Shown: positions 33,862 through 42,675 of the stretch, in pieces
Numbering within the stretch: the stretch's first letter is position 1
How the letters are laid out: every line of letters starts with the position of its first letter
Assembly: GCA_002841595.1 (NCBI GenBank)
Contig: PHAD01000016.1
Coordinates: 2,062-47,831 of the forward strand
Reading direction: 5' to 3'
Source: Firmicutes bacterium HGW-Firmicutes-12
GTDB taxonomy: Bacteria > Bacillota > Peptococcia > DRI-13 > PHAD01
DNA length: 45,770 nucleotides
Translations under genes and position numbers: made by a program
The notes under the pieces: generated by a model
What the model was told of the DNA's origin: nothing
Databases searched by the model: none
What the model saw: only the letters and a program-made list of their open reading frames with translations

Positions 33862-34602
33862 ATGACACTAAGACCGATATATGAATATCTCCAAGGAATG
33901 AAAGAAGTCAGCTTTTTTTTGGAACAAGTGAAAAAAGGACAGGACTCATTGATATACGGAGTAAGCGGGTCCTTAAAGAGTATGTTAGCTGCAATGATTC
34001 TGAATAATCAGGAGAAACCATTATTATATATAGTGGAAAATATCCAGCGAGGGAAAGAGGTCTTTGATGACTTAAACAATTTATTGCCGGGACATACAGT
34101 CAATTACTATCCAGCACTGGATATATTACCTTTTGAAGTGATAGCCCGTAGCTATGAGACCCAGCGAAAACGCCTCGAGGTGTTGGTCGGTTTGCTTGAG
34201 GGCAGAAAAAATGTAGTTGTTACTACCCTTGAAGCTATCAGCAAGGTGCTGATCTCACCAAAACTATTTCGATCAGTAGCATTTAATCTAAGGGTTAAAG
34301 ACAGGATAGATACTGTCTTGTTATTGGAACGACTCTTATCTTTGGGGTATCAGCGTGTAGATATGGTTGAAGGTAAAGGACAGTTTTCGCTACGGGGGGG
34401 TATTTTGGATATATATAGTTCCATTAGTGAAAACCCACTCAGATTAGAACTGTTTGACGATGAAATAGAATCTATTCGTCTTTTTTCTGCTGAGAATCAA
34501 CGTTCTATAAGTAAGCTGGAAGAGGTAGTTGTTTATCCGGCAGCCGAGTTTTTCATGGCGGGCCAAGAAAAAAAATTCAAAAAGAGGCCAAGCAACAGTT
34601 GA
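33862..34602 (+). CDS. mfd: transcription-repair coupling factor Mfd, N-terminal part (split gene)
   Basis: This frame encodes the UvrB-like N-terminal module of Mfd: GVSGSLKSMLAA, YYPALDILPFEV, TRSYETQRKR-type helix (SYETQRKRLEVL), FSLRGGILDIYS and LELFDDEIESIR. It runs on to MAGQEKKFKK, then meets a stop at 34602. The expected continuation (KEAKQQLKSIEKRGAREAYD) is present at once in the -1 frame. I prefer ATG 33862, with GGGAGGAA 8 bp upstream, over ATG 33790. The shift occurs near a run of eight A (34568-34575). Joined, the two parts give about 1175 residues, the normal Mfd length. Confidence 0.85.
   Translation: MTLRPIYEYLQGMKEVSFFLEQVKKGQDSLIYGVSGSLKSMLAAMILNNQEKPLLYIVENIQRGKEVFDDLNNLLPGHTVNYYPALDILPFEVIARSYETQRKRLEVLVGLLEGRKNVVVTTLEAISKVLISPKLFRSVAFNLRVKDRIDTVLLLERLLSLGYQRVDMVEGKGQFSLRGGILDIYSSISENPLRLELFDDEIESIRLFSAENQRSISKLEEVVVYPAAEFFMAGQEKKFKKRPSNS
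34568..34575 (+). other. A8 run at the mfd frameshift
   Basis: Eight consecutive A, read as GAA AAA AAA TTC in the upstream frame, form an A AAA AAA heptamer, the classical bacterial -1 slippery sequence. One extra A would also restore a continuous gene. Confidence 0.8.
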
Positions 34603-37388
34603 AAAGCATAGAAAAAAGAGGAGCTCGAGAAGCTTATGACAGTCTTTTTTCCAGGATGCAAGAAGTTGTAGAAAATATTAAGGAAGATCAGTATTTTCCT
34701 GGGTACGAACAATATCTACCTTATTTCTCGGATAAGAAATATTCGTTGCTTGATTATTTTAATGAAACACCTCTTCTTATTATGGATGAGCCTAATCGAC
34801 AAAGAGAGGGCTTTTTACAAAGTCAAAAAGAGACACAGGAGACATATAAGATACTTCTCGAAAAGGGTCGGGTTTTTCCAGGGCAAATTGATAATTATTA
34901 TCAGATAGAAGAAATTTTGCATAACCTAAAGAATTGTTCCAAAGTATTCTTTTCGCTATTACCCAAAAAACCTAATGGATTTGAGAAAATCAATCTTTTA
35001 AGCATTACGGCTAAAACACCAGGTCTTTTTATGGGAAAAACACGTCTTTTGGTCGACGAGTTGAAAGAATGGTTGCGGCAAAGATTGGCTACCTTGATTT
35101 ATGTAAATTCAATTGAACGTAGCCAACGTTTAAAGCAGGGTCTATGGGATTTGGGTATTGAGGCAATAGTTATAACTGATGATAAAGAACTCAATCTTCA
35201 GCCCGAGAAAATATATATTACTACAGGTCATTTAACGGGCGGCTTTGAATTGCCTGTTTGGAAACTAGCAGTTCTGACGGAACATGAGCTTTTTCACCAA
35301 CCTAAAAAACGTGCTCCGCGCAAGATTTTCTTGGAAGGAAAACGTGTTAACATACTTGAGGATCTAAAAATTGGTGACTATGTTGTTCATACAAACCATG
35401 GGATTGGCCGTTATATGGGTATTGAGAAATTGGCCGTTGGTGAGGCTGAGCGTGACTACCTTGTCATTAAATACCAGGGTGAAGATAAGCTTTACGTGCC
35501 TACAGAACAGTCAGGAATGCTACAAAAATACTTCAATCAGGAGGGGCAGTCACCCAAATTATCGAAACTGGGTGGAAACGAGTGGAATAAGATTAAGAGC
35601 AAGGTTAAGGGTGCAGTAAAAGAATTGGCTGATGATCTTCTTAAGCTATATGCTGCACGTGAAGCTCAACCAGGGTATGCTTTTTCTGCTGATTTATCGT
35701 GGCAAAATGATTTTGAAGAAGCTTTTCCTTATGAGGAGACGGCTGATCAGAAGCGGGCTATTAGTGAAGTTAAGCAGGATATGGAGAAGCCGCGTCCGAT
35801 GGATAGATTGCTTTGTGGAGATGTAGGCTATGGAAAAACGGAAGTTGCTATACGCGCAGCTTTTAAAGCAGTAACGGATGGTAAGCAAGTAGCAGTATTG
35901 GTGCCCACTACAGTTTTAGCCCAACAGCACTATAATACCTTTCGGGAGAGATTTGAAGGATTTGCAGTTAATGTTGGAGTATTAAGTCGTTTTCGTAATC
36001 CCAAGGAACAAAAAGATACACTAAAAGAGCTTAGGTCGGGAAAGATTGATATTATTATTGGGACACACCGACTGCTTTCGCAGGATGTAAAGTTTAAAGA
36101 TCTAAGTCTAGTGGTTGTAGATGAGGAGCAGCGTTTCGGCGTTGTACATAAAGAAAAACTCAAAAAACTGAGAAAAACGGTTGATGTACTCACCCTTACA
36201 GCTACTCCTATACCTAGAACTCTCCACATGGCATTAGTAGGAGCTCGTGATATGAGTGTAATAGAAACACCTCCTGAAGATCGTTACCCTGTTCAAACAT
36301 TCGTAGTGGAGCATAGTTCGCAGCTTATTCGTGAAGCAATAAGAAGAGAACTAGGACGAGGCGGCCAAGTTTATTATGTTCATAACCGTATTGAAGATAT
36401 TGACAGAGTAGCTAGTTTCGTTAGAGAGTTAGTACCCGAAGCAACTATTGGGGTTGGACATGGTCGAGTCACGGAAGAACAATTAGAAAAAGTTATGTTG
36501 GATTTTATGGAAGGCAGGCTCGATGTACTCGTTAGTACAACTATTATTGAATCGGGCTTAGATATATCAAACGTCAATACTCTAATAATCGATGATGCTG
36601 ATAAGCTCGGACTCTCGCAGCTTTATCAGCTCAGAGGTAGGGTTGGGCGTTCTAATAGGGTTGCCTATGCGTATTTAACTTATAATAAAGACAAGGTACT
36701 CTCTGAGGTAGCTGAGAAAAGATTGAACGCCATCCGGGAGTTTACGGAGCTAGGTTCTGGATTTAAAATTGCTATGAAAGATTTAGAAATTAGAGGTGCC
36801 GGTAACATCTTGGGAGCCGAGCAGCATGGTCATGTTGCTGCAGTAGGCTTTGATTTGTATTGCCGAATGCTAGAAGAAGCAGTTAAAGAAGCAAAAGGTG
36901 AAGAAAAGCCGAAAGAAAGGGATATAACCATAGACTTACAGGTTAAAGCCTTTATACCGCAAGATTATATTTGTGATACCGGTACAAAAATTGATTTCTA
37001 TCAAAGAATATATGCTGCTAGAGAGATTAAAGAGATAGAAGGATTGAAAGAAGAACTAGGAGATAGATATGGAACATTGCCGGAACCACTTCAGAATCTT
37101 TTAGAGATTGCTTCCATAAAGGTAATGGCTAGTAGATCTAAAATCTATGCAGTTTTGCAAGAGAAAGATCTGATTAAGATTAAGATAGAAGAAAACCATG
37201 GCCTTTCCGGCAAAGATCTAATGGAACTAGCCAGAAGATACCGTCGGCAAGTAAGTTTTAGTGTATCAACCGGATTAGAAATTATGGTAAACACGCAAAG
37301 GTTAGATATTGAAAGGGTTTTAAAACTCTTAGAAGAAGTAGTCATGGAAATATCAACTATTGCTGAAAGAGCGACCGTGCTGTTATAA
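34599..37388 (+). CDS. mfd: transcription-repair coupling factor Mfd, main part (split gene)
   Basis: Mfd removes RNA polymerase stalled at lesions and recruits UvrA. This 929-residue frame has the rest of the UvrB-like region, the RNA-polymerase-interaction domain (GDYVVHTNHGIGRYMGIEKL), and the RecG-like translocase with LLCGDVGYGKTEVA (Walker A), VVDEEQRFGV (DEEQ box), TATPIPRTLHMAL, STTIIESGLDI, QLRGRVGRSN and the C-terminal TRCF domain. The TTG at 34599 overlaps the upstream stop by 4 bp and has no good ribosome site, so it is not a credible independent start. Either a frameshift (real or an assembly error) or programmed slippage joins it to the upstream frame. Confidence 0.92.
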   Translation: MKSIEKRGAREAYDSLFSRMQEVVENIKEDQYFPGYEQYLPYFSDKKYSLLDYFNETPLLIMDEPNRQREGFLQSQKETQETYKILLEKGRVFPGQIDNYYQIEEILHNLKNCSKVFFSLLPKKPNGFEKINLLSITAKTPGLFMGKTRLLVDELKEWLRQRLATLIYVNSIERSQRLKQGLWDLGIEAIVITDDKELNLQPEKIYITTGHLTGGFELPVWKLAVLTEHELFHQPKKRAPRKIFLEGKRVNILEDLKIGDYVVHTNHGIGRYMGIEKLAVGEAERDYLVIKYQGEDKLYVPTEQSGMLQKYFNQEGQSPKLSKLGGNEWNKIKSKVKGAVKELADDLLKLYAAREAQPGYAFSADLSWQNDFEEAFPYEETADQKRAISEVKQDMEKPRPMDRLLCGDVGYGKTEVAIRAAFKAVTDGKQVAVLVPTTVLAQQHYNTFRERFEGFAVNVGVLSRFRNPKEQKDTLKELRSGKIDIIIGTHRLLSQDVKFKDLSLVVVDEEQRFGVVHKEKLKKLRKTVDVLTLTATPIPRTLHMALVGARDMSVIETPPEDRYPVQTFVVEHSSQLIREAIRRELGRGGQVYYVHNRIEDIDRVASFVRELVPEATIGVGHGRVTEEQLEKVMLDFMEGRLDVLVSTTIIESGLDISNVNTLIIDDADKLGLSQLYQLRGRVGRSNRVAYAYLTYNKDKVLSEVAEKRLNAIREFTELGSGFKIAMKDLEIRGAGNILGAEQHGHVAAVGFDLYCRMLEEAVKEAKGEEKPKERDITIDLQVKAFIPQDYICDTGTKIDFYQRIYAAREIKEIEGLKEELGDRYGTLPEPLQNLLEIASIKVMASRSKIYAVLQEKDLIKIKIEENHGLSGKDLMELARRYRRQVSFSVSTGLEIMVNTQRLDIERVLKLLEEVVMEISTIAERATVLL

Positions 37389-37431
37389 TTAAAATACTTT
37401 GTTTCACAAAACGAAAGGGGAAATTTAAAAG

Positions 37432-38475
37432 ATGAGAAAAATATTGAAATTTTCGGTTTGTTTATTTATTCTGGTATTACTTATTACTGGATGTACAAGC
37501 AATAATGATGCTGGAGATATAGGTGATGCTGTTGCTATGGTCAATGGGGAAAAAATTAGTTTTGAAGAATTAGAAACAAGAGCTCAGTATGTTGCTGCCA
37601 TGTATCAGTATGATTTGGATGCCCCAGAAAACAAAGACATGGGAAGTTTCGTAAGAGAGCAAGTATTAGAAAGCTTGATTGATGAAAAAATTATTTATGA
37701 ATTAGCAAAAAAAGAGAAACTAGAGGTTACGCAAGAAGATATTGATAATGAAATGAAGACTATTAGAGAGCAATATGGTTCGGAAGAGACTTACCAACAA
37801 TTCTTGAACCAAACAAAAATGACGAATGAAGAGCTTGAAGGGTTTATAAAAAGTCAAATAATAATAAATAAGCTGTTTGAAGTATTGACAGAGGATATTG
37901 TTACTTCGTCGGTACAACCAGAGGAATATTATGAGAATAACAAGGCAGAATTTGCAGAAGTTGAACAGAGAAAAGCTAGGCATATTCTTGTTGCTAGTGA
38001 AGAAGAGGCGAGGGCTACTATAGGCCGTCTTGATAAGGGAGAGGATTTTGCGGAATTAGCACGTGAGCTTTCTATTGATACTTCTGTTAACCAAAATGAA
38101 GGCTTAATTGATTATTTTAGTAAAGATGATATTAGATTGGTTAGGGAGTTTGTAGATGCAGCTTATGCATTAAATGAAGGTGAATACACGAAAGAACCTG
38201 TTCAGTCACTGTATGGTTTTCATGTCATTAAAGTAGAGGATATAAAACCTGGTAAGGATTATTCGTTTGAGGAAGTAAAGGATTTCTTATCAGATCGCTT
38301 GCTCATGGAAGATAAACAGAAAAAGTTCCAAGAATATGTAGATGAGTTAAAGGGTAAAGCCGAAATAATAAATAACCTTGAGGAAGTATTAAATAACAAA
38401 GGACAAAGTGCTGATGCATCCGATGAAACGTTAGAAAGTGAAGATGCTAAAGAGGAAACAACAGTAGAAAAATAG
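37432..38475 (+). CDS. parvulin-type peptidyl-prolyl isomerase lipoprotein (PrsA/SurA-like)
   Basis: 347 residues with a lipoprotein signal (LLITGC, lipidated Cys21), a SurA-like N-terminal chaperone region (about 40-170) and a parvulin rotamase domain (about 178-275: RKARHILVASEEEAR, GEDFAELARELSID, EGLIDYF, LYGFHVIKVED). It likely folds secreted proteins at the outer face of the membrane. The acidic C-terminal tail (DASDETLESEDAKEET) is low complexity. GAAAGGGG precedes the ATG. It sits between mfd and spoVT and is followed by a terminator. Confidence 0.9.
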   Translation: MRKILKFSVCLFILVLLITGCTSNNDAGDIGDAVAMVNGEKISFEELETRAQYVAAMYQYDLDAPENKDMGSFVREQVLESLIDEKIIYELAKKEKLEVTQEDIDNEMKTIREQYGSEETYQQFLNQTKMTNEELEGFIKSQIIINKLFEVLTEDIVTSSVQPEEYYENNKAEFAEVEQRKARHILVASEEEARATIGRLDKGEDFAELARELSIDTSVNQNEGLIDYFSKDDIRLVREFVDAAYALNEGEYTKEPVQSLYGFHVIKVEDIKPGKDYSFEEVKDFLSDRLLMEDKQKKFQEYVDELKGKAEIINNLEEVLNNKGQSADASDETLESEDAKEETTVEK

Positions 38476-38490
38476 AAAAAAACTTATAAA

Positions 38491-38521
38491 AAAAGGTCCT
38501 ATCTTATGATGGGGCCTTTTT
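38491..38521 (+). terminator. intrinsic terminator after the parvulin gene
   Basis: AAAAGGTCCTATC pairs with GATGGGGCCTTTT (G-U pairs included) around TTAT, ending in a T run. Confidence 0.75.
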
Positions 38522-38667
38522 GCATGCAATGTATAAAGAAAGTTTTCGTCTTGTTTTGACGAAGTATTTGTATTTTTAAGGTATAAAAATAGAAGTTTTA
38601 ACAAAATAATAAGCGTACAAGATAATAGTAGAGGAGGTCAGAATTTTATTCAAATCATTGTTAATGA

Positions 38668-38698
38668 AGAATAAATAAGATATCAAGAATATATACTA
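38668..38698 (+). promoter_or_regulatory. sigma-G/F-like promoter upstream of spoVT
   Basis: AGAATA (38668-38673), an 18-bp spacer and TATACTA (38692-38698) resemble the forespore sigma consensus (GnATR and CATnnTA). spoVT is a sigma-G gene in B. subtilis. The rest of the 267-bp gap holds the terminator above, a perfect SD (GAGGAGGT, 38631-38638) without a clear gene, and AT-rich sequence. Confidence 0.4.
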
Positions 38699-38742
38699 AA
38701 AATAAGGTATCCCTTAAATATTAAGGAGGGAAATAAGAAAAA

Positions 38743-39300
38743 ATGAAAGCAACAGGTATTGTACGTAGGATAGACGACTTAGGGCGTGTTGTAATACCAA
38801 AGGAAATTCGAAGAACCTTGCGTATTCGTGAAGGAGATCCCTTAGAAATTTTTGTTGATCGTGAAGGGGAGGTAATTTTAAAAAAATACTCTCCAATAGG
38901 TGAACTTGGGGAATTTGCGAAGGAATATGCTGATTCTCTTTATGAAGCTATTGGACATATTGCATGCATTGCTGATAGGGATCAGATAGTTGCTGTAGCT
39001 GGAGGGCCCAAAAAAGAATACTTAAACAAGAGAGTGGGCCCAGCAGTAGAGAAAGTCATGGAAGAAAGAAAAGCAATATTGATTAATCAACCTGGACAGC
39101 AAGCGCATTGCCAGATATGTGCTGGTGAAGAAGGGGAATGTAGGTATACGGCGGAAGTAATTGCTCCAATAATTGCTGAAGGAGATCCCATCGGAGCGGT
39201 AATAATTGCTTCAAGAGAGCCAAATGTGAAATTTGGTGATCTTGAATTAAAATTAGCAGAAACAGCTGCTTCGTTCTTAGCTAAACAAATGGAACAGTAG
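38743..39300 (+). CDS. spoVT: stage V sporulation regulator SpoVT
   Basis: 185 residues. The AbrB-type DNA-binding N-terminus is MKATGIVRRIDDLGRVVIPKEIRRT... with the EGDPLEIFVD strand, and the C-terminal GAF domain spans about 60-180. SpoVT tunes forespore sigma-G genes. AAGGAGGG precedes the ATG. The position after mfd and the parvulin gene matches the B. subtilis order. A terminator follows. Four cysteines near 116-130 (HCQICAGEEGEC) might bind a metal. Confidence 0.96.
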   Translation: MKATGIVRRIDDLGRVVIPKEIRRTLRIREGDPLEIFVDREGEVILKKYSPIGELGEFAKEYADSLYEAIGHIACIADRDQIVAVAGGPKKEYLNKRVGPAVEKVMEERKAILINQPGQQAHCQICAGEEGECRYTAEVIAPIIAEGDPIGAVIIASREPNVKFGDLELKLAETAASFLAKQMEQ

Positions 39301-39302
39301 AT

Positions 39303-39332
39303 AAAAGGTGGTGAAGTACGCCACCTTTTTTT
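39303..39332 (+). terminator. intrinsic terminator after spoVT
   Basis: AAAAGGTGG pairs with CCACCTTTT around a 9-nt loop, followed by more T. Confidence 0.85.
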
Positions 39333-39432
39333 GTCTACTTGGTTATTTAGCGAATAATAAGCTGAATAGCTTGCTAGTCCCTTGCTGCTAATGGTATTAT
39401 GAGTTAGTATTATGCAAAAGGGAGCGAAGGAC

Positions 39433-40923
39433 TTGAACGAGATTATTGTTGTAGGACTTGGACCGGGGACTATGGATAACCTTTCATTAGGGGTGTGGAA
39501 TATACTTCGAAAGAATGAAAGAATATTTATGCGTACATACAAGCATCCAGTTATTCAGGAACTAGCAAATTGTAATATTAAGTTTAAGACATTTGATTAT
39601 CTTTATGAAGAAAAAGAGAGTTTTAGTCAAGTATATGAGGCAATAGTTCAAAGTTTAATTAATGAACTGCAAGACAATGCAACACAAGAACAGATAGTAT
39701 ATGGGGTTCCTGGTAATCCGCTGGTGGGAGAGGAGTCGGTTAGAAGGCTTCTTCAGGTTGGAGAAGGTAAGGATATAAAGATTACAATCAAACCTGGCAT
39801 GAGCTTCCTTGATGCGGTATATGGATTGTTGCAGATTGATCCCGCTGAGGGATTTATGATCTTAGATGCTCTATCTGTAAATAAAGAAAATCTTAAGATA
39901 TCAACTCATCAGTTATTTTTACAAGTTCATAGTAGGTTGGTGGCATCGGATTTAAAGCTACTTTTGCTTGAGGTCTATAATCCTAGCCATCCAATAGTAA
40001 TTCTCAGGGCTGTTGGTATTAATGGGGAAGAAGATATAGTACGCGTACCACTTTATAAGATGGACCATTATGAAAGGTATGATCATCTCACCTCGATATA
40101 TATAGAGCCAAGCTACAGTGAAGAACATTCTAGAATGTCGTCTTACCCACTAGATCCCTTGGTAGAGATATTGAAAGAACTCCTTTCCCCACAAGGCTGT
40201 CCTTGGGATAGGGAACAGAATCATGATTCCCTAAAAACCTGTCTTATTGAAGAAACATATGAAGTTATTGAAGCGATAGATAGTAAAGATATGAATAAAT
40301 TAATGGAGGAATTGGGAGACTTACTGTTACAAGTGGTCTTTCATGCCACATTAGCACAAAATCGTGGAGACTTTACGAATAATGATGTGATAAATAATAT
40401 TGTTGAGAAAATGGTGCGTCGCCATCCTCATGTATTTGGTGATGGAATTGCAAAAGATACTGACGATGTCATAAGAAATTGGGAAGATATAAAAGCTGTA
40501 GAAAGAGGAGAAATTGATAACGGACATACAGCAATGAATAAGGTTATGAAGAAACTAAACAGATCACTTCCTGCACTTTTATTAGCTGAGGAAGTACAAA
40601 AAAACGCACATAAGGTTGGATTTGATTGGGAAAACGTTCAAGGCGCATGGGATAAGGTTTTTGAGGAAATAAATGAATTGAAAAATGTAAATGAGGACAA
40701 GATAGAGAAAGAAAATGAACTTGGAGATCTTTTGTTTTCAATTGTTAACTTAGCAAGATTTTTAAACGTATCTCCTGAACTGTCACTGCTACGGAGTACT
40801 AATAAATTTATTAGTCGTTTCAATTATATTGAAAGAAAAGTACTAGAAAGTAATAATAAATGGGAAGATTTGGGACTTGTCCAACTGGAAACGTTTTGGG
40901 AAGAGGCTAAAAAGGAATTATAA
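39433..40923 (+). CDS. mazG: tetrapyrrole methylase-MazG fusion (YabN)
   Basis: About 496 residues. The N-terminal domain (1-215) has the tetrapyrrole methylase fold (EIIVVGLGPGTMDNLSLG, YGVPGNPLVGEESV). The C-terminal half has two MazG NTP-pyrophosphatase domains, with EETYEVIEAID and EELGDLLLQVVFHA as metal-binding helices and ENELGDLLFSIVNLAR in the second. MazG hydrolyses NTPs and dNTPs, including faulty ones. The longer frame begins at ATG 39412 without a ribosome site. TTG 39433 has GGGAG at the right distance and matches the family start, so I use it. The stop overlaps an ATG (TAATG) opening a 22-codon ORF. Confidence 0.92.
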   Translation: MNEIIVVGLGPGTMDNLSLGVWNILRKNERIFMRTYKHPVIQELANCNIKFKTFDYLYEEKESFSQVYEAIVQSLINELQDNATQEQIVYGVPGNPLVGEESVRRLLQVGEGKDIKITIKPGMSFLDAVYGLLQIDPAEGFMILDALSVNKENLKISTHQLFLQVHSRLVASDLKLLLLEVYNPSHPIVILRAVGINGEEDIVRVPLYKMDHYERYDHLTSIYIEPSYSEEHSRMSSYPLDPLVEILKELLSPQGCPWDREQNHDSLKTCLIEETYEVIEAIDSKDMNKLMEELGDLLLQVVFHATLAQNRGDFTNNDVINNIVEKMVRRHPHVFGDGIAKDTDDVIRNWEDIKAVERGEIDNGHTAMNKVMKKLNRSLPALLLAEEVQKNAHKVGFDWENVQGAWDKVFEEINELKNVNEDKIEKENELGDLLFSIVNLARFLNVSPELSLLRSTNKFISRFNYIERKVLESNNKWEDLGLVQLETFWEEAKKEL

Positions 40924-40991
40924 TGCAAAAAAGAAGAAAAAGTTTACAGCTGACGCAGGATTTTGCAAGGCTTTGTAGAAAGATAGAATAG
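40923..40991 (+). other. 22-codon basic ORF coupled to mazG
   Basis: The mazG stop and an ATG share one base (TAATG). The ORF encodes a basic peptide (Arg/Lys-rich, beginning MQKRRKSLQL) that ends 31 bp before HU. It could be a translationally coupled small protein or chance. The same stretch may contain the HU promoter. Confidence 0.3.
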
Positions 40992-41022
40992 AAAAACCTT
41001 AATATTTTAGGGAGGGATTATT

Positions 41023-41295
41023 TTGAATAAAACTGAACTCATAAGTGCAGTAGCAGAAAAGGCAGAAATGACAAAGAAAGACGCTGAAAAAGCTGTTAAC
41101 GCAGTACTCGCAAGTATTGAAGGTGCGCTTGCTAGCAATGACAAAGTACAACTCGTTGGATTTGGTACTTTTGAAGTGAGACAGAGAGCTGCTCGTACGG
41201 GCCGTAATCCACAAACTGGCAAAGAGATTAAAATTGACGCTACTAAGGTTCCGGCCTTCAAGCCAGGAAAAGCACTCAAGGATTCAGTGGTTTAA
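41023..41295 (+). CDS. hup: HU family DNA-binding protein
   Basis: HU is a dimeric nucleoid protein that bends DNA. The 90 residues match the family fully: [48 protein letters not shown] with the DNA-inserting Pro in RNPQTG, and [13 protein letters not shown]. The start is TTG behind TAGGGAGGGA. It lies between mazG and rqcP and has its own terminator. Confidence 0.97.
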   Translation: MNKTELISAVAEKAEMTKKDAEKAVNAVLASIEGALASNDKVQLVGFGTFEVRQRAARTGRNPQTGKEIKIDATKVPAFKPGKALKDSVV

Positions 41296-41337
41296 TAGTT
41301 TTTGTATCTATTTAATAATTATGTGAGTAAGAGACAT

Positions 41338-41369
41338 AATCAGGTTCGCAAAAGGGACCTGATTTTTTT
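41338..41369 (+). terminator. intrinsic terminator after HU
   Basis: AATCAGGT pairs with ACCTGATT around an 11-nt loop, ending in seven T. Confidence 0.8.
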
Positions 41370-41403
41370 CTCCTTATCTTCAATCATAGAAGGGGATGAT
41401 AGG

Positions 41404-41646
41404 ATGAGGCTTGATAAATTCTTAAAAGTATCCAGACTGATTAAACGTCGGACTGTGGCAAAAGACGTCAGCGAAGCAGGGCGTATTTCAGTTAATGGCA
41501 AAGTTGCCAAGCCAGCTACCGAGGTAAAAGTCGGAGATGTCTTGGAGATAGGTTTTGGTAGTAAATTGATTAGTGTCGAAGTCTTAGAGATAAAAGGGGC
41601 GGTTCCTGCCAATGAAGCAAAGAATATATATAGGATAATTGAATAA
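41404..41646 (+). CDS. rqcP: S4-domain RNA-binding protein RqcP (YabO/Hsp15-like)
   Basis: 80 residues forming a single S4 domain: MRLDKFLKVSRLIKRRTVAKD, EAGRISVNGKVAKPATEVKVGD and a C-terminal strand. In B. subtilis RqcP works with RqcH in tailing nascent chains on stalled 50S subunits. A longer frame starts at 41302, but the ATG at 41404 has GAAGGGGATGATAGG and matches the family start. Confidence 0.93.
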   Translation: MRLDKFLKVSRLIKRRTVAKDVSEAGRISVNGKVAKPATEVKVGDVLEIGFGSKLISVEVLEIKGAVPANEAKNIYRIIE

Positions 41647-41723
41647 TTTGACAGAGTTATAAATACATATAAACAGATCCCTCGGCTAAACTAAGCTCAT
41701 AATAGTTTGCTGGGGGTAATTTT

Positions 41724-42662
41724 ATGAAGAAAACAAACCTTCTCGTAATCTTTCTACTTTGTTTTCAATTACTTGCTTTTACTTCTTGTGGCGTATTACA
41801 AAGGCCTGAAAAATCTGAGATTAAAGAAGAGCCAACAATATCATTATATGTGGCAGAAACAGGTGAAAAGAAGCAACTTAAAATGGAAGATTATCTAAAA
41901 GGTGTAGTAGCAGCAGAAATGGATCCAAGTTGGCCATTAGAGGCATTAGCGGCTCAGGCGATTATTGCGCGTACTTTCACTTTGGAGAGAATGCAAAATG
42001 GAGAAGGAGTGCCGGCGCGGGGTACGGATGCTTCTACTAATCCTGAGGAATTCCAGGCTTATGATGCAAGACGTATTAACGAAAATGTCAATAAAGCAGT
42101 GGAAAGAACTAGAGGTGAAATAGTCACATATCAAGGAAAATATATAAAAGCTTGGTTTTTTGCTGATGGAGGAGGACAAACTGCAGCTTCGGCACAAGAA
42201 GGATTGGCGTATGGAAAACAACCAAGTCCCTATATAAAAAGTGTTAGCGATCCTGGTGCGGAAATAACCATACCAGAGAACAAATCTTGGCAGATATCAT
42301 TTCCTCTTGATGTTGTACGGCAGAGTGTGAAGGAAGCCACTGGTAAGGATACGGGAGATATAAACCAGGTCAATATAGTAGAAAAAGGACCTTCTGGACG
42401 GGCAACAAGCATAAAAGTAGGTAACGTTGTTGTGAGTGGACCTGCTTTTCGTCTGGCTTTAGGGAGCGAGAAAATGCGTTCAACTTTAATTACAGATATG
42501 AGAGTAGAGGCAAATAATTTAATAGTAAGTGGAAAAGGATTTGGACATGGTGTAGGGATGAGCCAGTGGGGTGCAAAAGCCTTAGCTTCACAAGGGAAAA
42601 AAGCAGAGCAAATTATAGAGTATTTCTTTAAAGATGTCCAGATAAAAAAAGAATGGGATTAG
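41724..42662 (+). CDS. SpoIID/LytB-domain lipoprotein
   Basis: 312 residues with a lipoprotein-type signal (FTSC, Cys22) and a SpoIID domain. DYLKGVVAAEMDPSWPLEAL holds the probable catalytic Glu65, and ARTFTLERM, FFADGGGQTA and GFGHGVGMSQWGA follow. SpoIID is a lytic transglycosylase acting on peptidoglycan during engulfment. The true spoIID lies elsewhere in Bacillus, so this is a SpoIID-like paralogue that may act in cell-wall remodelling. GGGGGTAATTTT precedes the ATG. The next gene follows after 13 bp. Confidence 0.88.
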   Translation: MKKTNLLVIFLLCFQLLAFTSCGVLQRPEKSEIKEEPTISLYVAETGEKKQLKMEDYLKGVVAAEMDPSWPLEALAAQAIIARTFTLERMQNGEGVPARGTDASTNPEEFQAYDARRINENVNKAVERTRGEIVTYQGKYIKAWFFADGGGQTAASAQEGLAYGKQPSPYIKSVSDPGAEITIPENKSWQISFPLDVVRQSVKEATGKDTGDINQVNIVEKGPSGRATSIKVGNVVVSGPAFRLALGSEKMRSTLITDMRVEANNLIVSGKGFGHGVGMSQWGAKALASQGKKAEQIIEYFFKDVQIKKEWD

Positions 42663-42675
42663 ATGAGGGGTCAAA

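Noticed and set aside
34599-34640. Independent translation start of the second mfd frame at TTG 34599
   Set aside because: No adequate ribosome site, and continuous Mfd-like sequence extends upstream of the TTG in the same frame, so a frameshift explains it better.
41007-41279. 90-codon ORF antisense to HU
   Set aside because: It mirrors the HU coding sequence almost exactly, has no ribosome site or motif, and HU is unmistakable on the plus strand.
41302-41403. 34-residue N-terminal extension of RqcP
   Set aside because: It spans the HU terminator and has no family similarity; the S4 protein starts at 41404 behind a good ribosome site.
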